Shown: piece after piece, positions 55,055 to 64,000 of the stretch
How positions within the stretch are numbered: the first letter of the stretch is position 1
Layout of the letters: every line of letters starts with the position of its first letter
Source: Isochrysis galbana
Lineage: Eukaryota > Haptophyta > Isochrysidales > Isochrysidaceae
Direction of reading: 5' to 3'
DNA: 64,000 nucleotides
Assembly: GCA_018136815.1 (NCBI GenBank)
Contig: CM030933.1
Span: 2,839,144-2,903,143 of the forward strand
Notes under the pieces: generated by a model
Seen by the model: the letters and a program-made list of their open reading frames with translations, nothing else
What the model was told of the DNA's origin: nothing
Databases searched by the model: none
Translations under genes and position numbers: made by a program

Positions 55055-55475
55055 CCGCCTTATATCTCCCTCTCTCTCCCGCCACACCCCGCCCCCGCCT
55101 TATATATCTTATATGTCTCCCTCTCTCTCCCGCCACACACCCCGCCCCCTCTCCTTCCCCTCCGCCTTTCCCTCTCTTCTATTCTCTCCAGACCTCTCGC
55201 GCCTTATATCTCCCTCTCTCCCGCCACACCCCGCCTCCTCTCCTTCCTCCCCTCCGCCTTTCCCTCTCTTCTATTCTCTCCAGACCTCTCGCGCCTTATA
55301 TCTCCCTCTCTCCCGCCACACCCCGCCTCCTCTCCTTCCTCCCCTCCGCCTTTCCCTCTCTTCTATTCTCTCCAGACCTCTCGCGCCTTATATCTCCCTC
55401 TCTCCCGCCACACACCCCGCCTCCTCTCCTTCCTCCCCTCCGCCTTTCCCTCTCTTCTATTCTCTCCAGACCTCT
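55055..55475. repeat. Pyrimidine-rich tandem repeat, about 92 bp, four units
   Basis: The unit contains ccttatatctccctctctcc, cgccacaccccgcctcctct and ttctattctctccagacctc. Confidence 0.9.
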
Positions 55476-55802
55476 CCTTCCCCCCCAGACGGGTCTCGGC
55501 CGGCCGCCTCACGCCAGACGCCACAGGTGCAGGCCCGCCCTTCCGGCCGCTCTGCCCTCCTCCCTCTCCATCCCTATACCCGCCGGCATCGGCGAGTCGT
55601 GTACGCGCGCGACGCTCGCACACACCGTGCACACACTCAGCACGCCCCGCACTGCAGGCCCTCATCGAAATCGTAGCCGTCTGGACCACTTGCTGACTGC
55701 GTGAGGGGAGCGCTGCGGCCGACGCTCACCCCCCATCCCCTTCAATTCCTGCAGAAGTCAGAGGCCCAGACCCTGACCAGAGCGCAAAGAGAGCACACAC
55801 AG

Positions 55803-57995
55803 ATGTACAACGACGCAGCAATGGCCCAGTCCATGGTCACCGTCAAGATCACCGGCAACAACCAGATCCGGCGCTGGACCACAACGGCAGATCAGATGAA
55901 CTTTGTGGCCCTCCAGAAACGATGCGCTGAATTCTTCCAGACCAGTAAGTTCAGTCTGACGTACAACGACGACGAGGGAGATGACGTCACCCTCGGATGC
56001 GATGAAGAACTCCGTGAGGCCGTCGCCATCGCCCTTCAGTCGGAGCCCCCTGTGCTCCGCCTCAAGCTCACCGATCAAGCGGGAGCATGCCCGCCAGCAA
56101 CACCTCCCAGGGCACCAGCACCTCCCAGGGCGAGCTCGCCACCCCGCAGCCACGAGCCGCCGCCTCGTGCTCCTCCTCCTCGCCAAGCGCCACCAACCGA
56201 GAGCCAGCCCAACCACATGGGCAACTTCTTTGAGAATTTGGCCAAACAGCTCCCTGAGCTTGTGGGTCGCCTGCCTCCCAATCTACAGTCGATCGTGAAG
56301 GACTACGAACTTGACATAGCGGCGACGGCCGCTATGAACACGGCCGCCCATGCCGCGAACAGCGGTTTCAATGCTGCGTCCGGCGCGGCCTCCGCCGGCT
56401 ACAATGCCACCACGAAGGCGGCGGCGACCGGCCTCGACGCAGCGGCGCGAGCTGCCCAAACCGCTGCGTCTGTTGCATCGCACGCGTCTGATGCCGCCAA
56501 TGCTGCTGCCACCATGGCGGCGAATGCTGCGGTCGATGCTGATCCTCGCCTCGAGGGCTTTCACCCGGGAGTCTCCTGCGATAAGAGCGGCATGTCGCCC
56601 ATTGTCGGTATCCGCTATAACCTCATCGGACACGACTACGACCTCAACCAGGCGGAATATGACAAGCTGCCGGCTGACTTGAAGCCCTTGTACAAAGCCA
56701 TCCCGCCACGCGTCTTTCGCCGCAAGGCAGCTGGCGGTGGCGGCAAGGGCTTCCACCCGGGCGTGACGTGCGACAAAAGTGGTATGTCGCCCATCGTCGG
56801 CATCCGCTACCACCTTCAGGGACACGACTACGACCTCTGCGAGAGCGAGTACGCCAAGCTCCCTGAGGAAGAGAAAAAGCGCTTCAAGGCGATTCTTCCA
56901 CCCTGTGTACAGGGCCAGGGCTGGCGCCGTGGGCCAGGCTTGGGTGGGCGCTGCGGGATTTGGGGCGGACCCCGCGGCCGCCCTTTCTATGAGCACTTCG
57001 GCCAAGGTTACAACTCCGAGATACCCCGTGGCGAGGAGGCGCCCTCCAAGCTCGAGAAGCCCAACAAGCCATGCGCCCGCTTTATCTCGGACGTTTCCAT
57101 CCACGAGGGGACGCAGATGATGCCTAAGACCAAGTTCACCAAGATCTGGAAGATCCGCAATTCGGGTGATGTCCCATGGTGGCCCGGCTCCAAGCTTGTC
57201 TTCGTCGGCGGCGACCAGCTGTCCGCTGATTCCTCCGTTCCACTTCCATCGGCTGCACCTGTCCAACCCGGTGAGGAGGTGGACGTGGCGGTCGACATGG
57301 AAGCTCCGCAGGAGCCTGGACGCTACGTGGGCTATTGGCGCCTCACCGGACCTATGGGCCGCCGCAAGTTTGGCCAGCGTGTATGGGTCCACATGCAGGT
57401 CGTGGCAGACCCGAACGAGCCCACCCGCATTCCTTCGGATGAGGAGCTTTGCAAGCTAAACGATGAAATGAAGTTGCAGCGCGAGAAGGCCGAGGCGGAT
57501 GATGAGGCTGATGAGGGCGAGGACAACATCCCCCCCGCCAGCACCGGAGCGCCGTCAATGGACACTGCCGACAATGCAGCTGTTCCATCGACTTCCGGCC
57601 CTAAGCCCATTCCGCGCAAGACGCCCGTCGAGACGGAAGAGCCGTCGGCGCAAGACGCCGACCCTTGCCCCTCGGCTGAGGCAACGTCCACGCCTCCGGT
57701 CGAAGTGGTGAAGACCAAGGCGCTTGACGACCTTGCTCAGATGGGCTTCGAGGACGAGCAACTTGTCGCCTCGGTGATTGACAAGCACATGACCTCGGAC
57801 GGGTCGCTCGACCTCGACAAGTGCGTGGCCGAGCTGACCGACCTAGCCGACCTTGAGTGGGACGAGATGCTTGACGACTTGGCCGAGATGGGCTTCGAGG
57901 ACCGTTGTCTCAACAAGCAGCTTCTCGTCCAAAATTCCGGCTCGCTCAAGAAGACGGTCAAGACGCTCGTCAAGCAGCCCCAGCACCTTGAGTGA
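55803..57995 (+). CDS. NBR1: NBR1-type selective autophagy receptor
   Basis: 730 aa from the Met at 55803 (the open frame starts at 55701, but TTCCTGCAG|A near 55754 looks like an acceptor, so an upstream exon is possible). Domains in order: a PB1 domain at about 11-88 (MVTVKITGNNQIRRWTTT, YNDDEGDDVTLGCDEELREA); a Pro-rich linker; an Ala-rich helical segment 170-247; two ZZ-like modules at about 254-297 and 315-366 (HPGVSCDKSGMSPIVGIRYN); the four-Trp FW domain at about 425-531 (KIWKIRNSGDVPWWPGSKLV, GYWRLTGPMG, QRVWVHMQV); UBA 1 near 640-680; an LIR-like EWDEM; and UBA 2 to the C-terminus. It links ubiquitinated cargo and ATG8 membranes in selective autophagy. Confidence 0.93.
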   Translation: MYNDAAMAQSMVTVKITGNNQIRRWTTTADQMNFVALQKRCAEFFQTSKFSLTYNDDEGDDVTLGCDEELREAVAIALQSEPPVLRLKLTDQAGACPPATPPRAPAPPRASSPPRSHEPPPRAPPPRQAPPTESQPNHMGNFFENLAKQLPELVGRLPPNLQSIVKDYELDIAATAAMNTAAHAANSGFNAASGAASAGYNATTKAAATGLDAAARAAQTAASVASHASDAANAAATMAANAAVDADPRLEGFHPGVSCDKSGMSPIVGIRYNLIGHDYDLNQAEYDKLPADLKPLYKAIPPRVFRRKAAGGGGKGFHPGVTCDKSGMSPIVGIRYHLQGHDYDLCESEYAKLPEEEKKRFKAILPPCVQGQGWRRGPGLGGRCGIWGGPRGRPFYEHFGQGYNSEIPRGEEAPSKLEKPNKPCARFISDVSIHEGTQMMPKTKFTKIWKIRNSGDVPWWPGSKLVFVGGDQLSADSSVPLPSAAPVQPGEEVDVAVDMEAPQEPGRYVGYWRLTGPMGRRKFGQRVWVHMQVVADPNEPTRIPSDEELCKLNDEMKLQREKAEADDEADEGEDNIPPASTGAPSMDTADNAAVPSTSGPKPIPRKTPVETEEPSAQDADPCPSAEATSTPPVEVVKTKALDDLAQMGFEDEQLVASVIDKHMTSDGSLDLDKCVAELTDLADLEWDEMLDDLAEMGFEDRCLNKQLLVQNSGSLKKTVKTLVKQPQHLE

Positions 57996-58853
57996 GGTGT
58001 AGGACGTCGGCCACTAAACAGACATCGTTCTATTGAAACAGGCGAGTCTGGAAAGAGACATCACATCTAAGGCTTTTGGCCCTCTCAATGGACGGTGCTA
58101 CATGCCATCCGCGCTGAGATGGTCCGCGCGCACGTTGGCAATCAGCCTTGTGCTACCGTTAATGGGCGTATCCGTCTGTGCGGGAATACGTTGCTGTTGC
58201 CTTTCAGCGTCGCAGCCTTCCGGGAGTCATGGGAATACGGGGTGAAGGAAGGGATAGACTACTCACAATTGAGCGTCGTCGGAAGGCTCAACCATCTAGC
58301 AAGAGCTAGGTGGATGTTGGTCGACATCGCAACGTCACCATGAGCATGAGCAAGCTTTTCCGGAGGCACGTCTTCTATGAGAAGCAAGAGCGCCTATGAA
58401 TGCTAACCGGCTTAGGAGTGATGGGTATGATAGCCGTTCGACCGAGTTTGCGGGGGTCGTGTTGAACCGGGGGCGCATAGGAATACACCTTTTAAAAAAA
58501 TCTTGAAGGCGTGCGCCAAGCTACTAGAGGCACTCCCTTTATCGGGACACCGCTGCTATCGCACTAGCTCACTCCTCATCCTCATCCCGCTCCCACCTCG
58601 TTCCTGCTTGATTTTCGGTTTCGGGCTCGACGTCGTGGTCGGGCGGTGCGGAGGCCTGCGAGCGCTTCGGCTCCGGCGGCCCCGTTGTGGCGGCGGGGGG
58701 CTGGGAAGTGGGAGCGGTCGGCGCGCGCTCCATCGCTAAAACTAGTAGTATAACAATAGTTTTTTCTGGGGGTGTAGAAAGTATGCACGTACTACGTGTA
58801 GTAGGAAGTGGTTCCATTCGCCGCGAGTGCGGTAAGAATATTAAAAGGCTTTT
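57996..58853. other. 3' flank of NBR1 and a short MERA-type ORF
   Basis: A 54-codon reverse ORF, 58733-58569, starts MERAPTAPTSQPPAATTGPP and ends DEDEE. Its 5' flank shares aaaactattgttata with the element inserted at 10738, so a related repeat end lies here. Nothing else is recognised. Confidence 0.5.
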
Positions 58854-60250
<1,397 letters not shown>

Positions 60251-61220
60251 TCTTTCCCACTGTCTTTGGTCTGTCTTTCTACGAAGGCCGAATAATAATA
60301 ATAATAATAATAATAATCTAACTGAGCATTAGTACCACTACTCTCACTAGCCCGGTACTAACACGACAGCCCTCAGCGCACCTGCCCGTACACCTTGGCG
60401 CGTGCTGTTGTCACAGATACATACACCTATGCACCCCTCCACATCTCCCCCCTCGCAGGCCCCCGGCTCCCATTCTAACTCCCCACAAGTTAAAATGAGG
60501 GAAAACCCATTGAGGCGGACCGAACGACGCCGGCCGACTCTCCAGGAAAAAGCACCGGGGGGGGGGGGAGGAACCTCTCGTCAAAAAAAGGAGAACGGCC
60601 CTTACCAGCTCACGCCGCGAGCAGTTCTCGAGAAATAAGCAACTGCGCCTCGAGTATACCTGCCACAAGGGTATCCGAGACGTCTTGAGCCGCTCCCTTC
60701 CCATCTCCCTCCTATCGCCAGTCGCCCCCCTTCGCCCGTTTGCTAACGCAAACGGGGCTCGTTTCTCACCACACTCCATCGGGGGGGGGTGCAAATCCCC
60801 CCCTCTCCCTCGTTCCATTATCTTCCGCCCCGGTCCCTGCGGCGCGTCGCCATGCGGCGCGCCATGGCCTGCTCTCAGAGGTCCTTCAGGGGCGCCCAGA
60901 GGGCCAGCAGGGGCAGCTCAGGGGGCAGTGGAGGCTGGGGCTCAGCCCCTGGCCCCCCCTGCCTCTCCCTCGCTCGCCTCGCAGGCCTTGGGTGCCGCCC
61001 TGAGGCCCCTGTCTGCCTGGCGACCATGGATGGGGGGGGGAGTCAGTACGAGAGCTGGCCCATGCGGGCCTGGGAGTGCGGCTCGCGACCCGCGCCCACT
61101 AGGGGTCTGGGCTGAATTGATGAGTGCCCTGCCCCTCCCAGATGGGACAATAGGCTTCTAATAGGTTCTATTAAGAGGTCAAGAGGCCTACCAGACCTGT
61201 TACCTGTTAATAGGTAATAG
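60251..61220. other. No gene recognised
   Basis: (AAT)n at about 60293-60317, a G-run at 60558-60569, and GC-rich DNA. Short frames at 60685-61161 are unsupported. Confidence 0.45.
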
Positions 61221-61300
61221 GTAAAAAAAAACCTTTCAATATTCTCGCCTCGCGCGTGGCTATAGGCCTATACTATAGGTACCGCTATCGTAGCCACGCC
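61221..61300. repeat. Dispersed repeat, copy 2 (partner at 8587)
   Basis: A-run, caatattctcgcctcgcg, then gtagccacgccca. Confidence 0.6.
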
Positions 61301-61396
61301 CAAATCATCTCGGATCCCTTCCTCTCCCTAGTAACTTAGCTGAGAAGTCAGAAGCCAATCATATTCATAATGTACATCACATACTCATACATCTAG

Positions 61397-64000
61397 CCCG
61401 GTCACTCACTAGGGGGGTGCGGAGGGCGAAATCGGTAATGGGCAAATGGAGGCCTAAATAAGCTTTCTATAGGTTCTGGTATGAGAGATCAGCAAAAAAA
61501 ATGGGGGGTCCGCCGGCAAAATTTTCGAAAAATGGCCAATTTTAAGCCTCCGAAGACCAAGCGCTAAAAAGTATTCGGGCCCCCCTCCGGTATATTTTTA
61601 CTGATGCCCTTCATGCAAGGCATGCACAACTAGTGACGGAGCCATAAGCTCTACCAGCTCATACCCTCCACGAAATGTGCTTCTCTACACATTATATGAT
61701 CATCGACACAGATTGCGATTGACATCGATATGTACATGAGTATCACTACTAACAGCCGTTCACGAAACGCTACAATTGTTGAGACGAGAAGCCCCAACTT
61801 TGCACCGAAACTGGGCGGGCTGCCGGCGTTTTGGTGTTGATCCAGTTGCACTGGGTGGCACACCAAGCACCATATTTGCAAATGCCGCCCTTGCAGCTAC
61901 GCCAATCGCCGCAGCCGGCCGCGTGCACCGCGCCGAAATCGGCCACGCCCCCGGCTTCAACGCTACCGTCCCGGTGCCGTGATACGCGCGAGTGCCCAAC
62001 TTTGAGCCGGCACCGAGCGCGCTGGCGGCGTTTTGGTGTTGATCCAGTTGCACTGGGTGGCACACCAAGCACCATATTCACAAATGCCGCCCTTGCAGCT
62101 ACGCCAATCGCCGCAGCCGGCCGCGTGCACTGCGCCGAAATCGGCCACGCCCCCGGCTTCAACGCTACCGTCCCGGTGCCGTGATACGCGCGAGTGCCCA
62201 ACTTTGAGCCGGCACCGAGCGCGCTGGCGGCGCTTTGGTGTTGATCCAGTTGCACTGGGTGGCACACCAAGCACCATATTTGTAAATGCCGCCCTTGCAG
62301 CTACGCCAATCGCCGCAGCCGGCCGCGTGCACCGCGCCGAAATCGGCCACGCCCCCGGCTTCAACGCTACCGTCCCGGTGCCGTGATACGCGCGAGTGCC
62401 CAACTTTGAGCCGGTACCGAGCGCGCTGGCGGCGCTTTGGTGTTGATCCAGTTGCACTGGGTGGCACACCAAGCACCATATTCACAAATGCCGCCCTTGC
62501 AGCTACGCCAATCGCCGCAGCCGGCCGCGTGCACCGCGCCGAAATCGGCCACGCCCCCGGCTTCAACGCTACCGTCCCGGTGCCGTGATACGCGCGAGTG
62601 CCCAACTTTGAGCCGGCACCGAGCGCGCTGGCGGCGCTTTGGTGTTGATCCAGTTGCACTGGGTGGCACACCAAGCACCATATTTGCAAATGCCGCCCTT
62701 GCAGCTACGCCAATCGCCGCAGCCGGCCGCGTGCACCGCGCCGAAATCGGCCACGCCCCCGGCTTCAACGCTACCGTCCCGGTGCCGTGATACGCGCGAG
62801 TGCCCAACTTTGAGCCGGCACCGAGCGCGCTGGCGGCGTTTTGGTGTTGATCCAGTTGCACTGGGTGGCACACCAAGCACCATATTCACAAATGCCGCCC
62901 TTGCAGCCACGCCAATCGCCCCCGCCGCCCGCGCGCATTGCATCATAGTCGGCGATGCGTGGCGCCGATAACTACGCCAACGTTACCTGGCCAAACGGGC
63001 CGAGTGCCCGACTTTCGACCGCGACCGGGCGCGCTGCCGACGCTTTCTCGGTCTTGCACTGGGATAGATTGGCTTGCCAGACACCAAATCCGAATATGCC
63101 GCCCTAGCAGCAACACCAATCGCCGCCCCCGCCCGCGCGCATCGCGCCATAGTCGGCCGTGTGTGACGCCGACGACCACGCCAACGTTACCTGGCCAAAC
63201 GGGCCGAGTGCCCGACTTTCGACCGCGACCGTGCGCGCTGCCGACGCTTTCTCGGTCTTGCACTGGGATAGATTGGCTCATCAGACACCATATCCGAATA
63301 TGCCGCCCTAGCAGCAACACCAATCGCCGCCCCCGCCCGCGCGCATCGCGCCATAGTCGGCCGTGTGTGGCGCCGACGACCACGCCAACGTCACCGGGCC
63401 GAACGGGCCGAGTGCCCGACTTTCGACCGCGACCGGGCGCGCTGCCGGCGCCTTCTCGGCCATCCACTAAGATAGAATGACACAACAGGCATTACTTGCA
63501 AAGATGCCGCCCTAGCAGCCACGCCAATCGCCGCCGCCGGCCGCACACATCGCGTCGAAGTTGGCCCTGCGCAACATCGACAACAAGACCAAGGGGGCCG
63601 AATGGGCCAGAGTGCCCAACTTTCGCACGCGACTGCGCTTGCCGCTGGCGCTCTCTTGCCCCTCAGCTTGCTTAGGGCGATCTAAATCTCATCACATGAA
63701 ATGGTTCCGCCCCAGGAGCCAAATCCATGTACCTAGCGGCCACGGCGCACGCCTTTGCGGTGAAGGCGGAGGTGAGAGGTGAACACGCCACACACTAGCT
63801 CTCAAAATTTCGGATCAACGGTGGGCGCGAACGCGTGGGGCCGGGCCAGGAGGCTTTGAGGGTTACAAGCAGGCCCTGAACGGGCCGGTCGCGACCAGCC
63901 CGTCGCGCCGCACGGCCACATGAGGAGCTGCACCTCCAGGCGTCCAAGCGAGCGCTTCTCGACGTCAATCGGGCCGTGGCCCTGGGCGTCGGGCCGGATC
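61397..64000 (+). mobile_element. Composite repeat copy: head, satellite array, tail, cut by the window end
   Basis: The left edge cccggtcactcactagggg is at 61397. The head of about 400 bp matches 18398-18610 (ggcctaaataagct, tatgagagatcagcaaaaaa, gcaaaattttcgaaaaat). The array, 61798-63620, follows. A tail starts about 63640 and is nearly identical to 28617-28920 up to the last base. The right edge is outside the window. Confidence 0.75.
61798..63620. repeat. Tandem satellite of 202 then 204-bp units
   Basis: Unit starts (agtgccc) at 61991, 62193, 62395, 62597 and 62799 are exactly 202 bp apart. The next steps are 204 bp (63003, 63207, 63411), then 200 bp. The first subtype has gttgatccagttgcactggg; the second has cttgcactgggatagattgg. 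Both keep gccgccct, acgccaatcgccgc and the unit joint. Frames open on both strands are by-products. Confidence 0.95.

Noticed and set aside
56283-57392. Reverse ORF of 369 aa
   Set aside because: Antisense of NBR1; the forward frame has clear domains.
61770-63485. Overlapping ORFs of 100-180 aa on both strands in the satellite
   Set aside because: They repeat with the DNA unit, exist in both orientations and shift frame with the 202-bp period, so they are by-products.

Overview
The window looks like nuclear DNA of a GC-rich unicellular alga, most likely a haptophyte or another lineage with a complex plastid. Evidence seen: short GT-AG introns of about 90-300 bp, a lumen-type targeting peptide with a twin-arginine on a predicted thylakoid protein, an ABA4-like xanthophyll gene, eukaryote-only genes (EI24, EML, NBR1), and very many (CT)n/(GA)n, poly-G and pyrimidine tracts. 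The exact taxon is inference. No bacterial operons, tRNAs, rRNAs or CRISPR arrays were recognised.

Host genes, left to right: an acidic repeat protein (605-1699, -); an EI24-like ER protein with four exons and a long N-terminal extension (2840-5243, -); a TLC-domain-like membrane protein (7408-8154, +); an ABA4-like protein (13297-13857, -); two paralogues of a small single-span protein with matching five-exon structure, in opposite orientation (16599-17381, - and 25949-26861, +); a secreted or Golgi sulfotransferase (30239-31314, -); an EML-type WD40 protein (32120-35980, +); a GT32-like glycosyltransferase (37052-37855, +); a thylakoid-lumen protein (39885-40406, -); a truncated coiled-coil gene (40748-41235, -); a small two-span membrane protein of low GC (42779-43057, -); a two-exon glutaredoxin (47436-48239, +); an unidentified 332-aa ORF (51864-52862, +); and an NBR1-type autophagy receptor (55803-57995, +).

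At least half of the window is mobile or repetitive. A LINE (8924-12657, -) has lost the part between its endonuclease and reverse transcriptase, and a 1137-bp insert with a 19-bp target duplication lies inside it. An apparently intact hAT transposon (19464-22880), with 21-bp terminal inverted repeats and an 8-bp target duplication, sits inside a tandem satellite. That satellite is part of a larger composite structure: a head starting cccggtcactcac, an array of 202-204 bp units, and a tail of roughly 0.7-0.85 kb ending gtgagtgaccgg. Whole or partial copies recur at 18398-24093, 28106-29350, 41236-41520 and 61397 to the window end, and solo tails occur at 18225, 24094, 36308 and 39050. This is the best candidate for an undescribed element. 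Also present are two MITEs with 8-bp target duplications, a foldback element with iterated GATAGCTATC motifs, an element with inverted repeats of about 107 bp, and LTR-retrotransposon gag, RT and integrase debris.

The host genes do not form a pathway. They are independent loci between repeat blocks, and several gene edges coincide with repeats.
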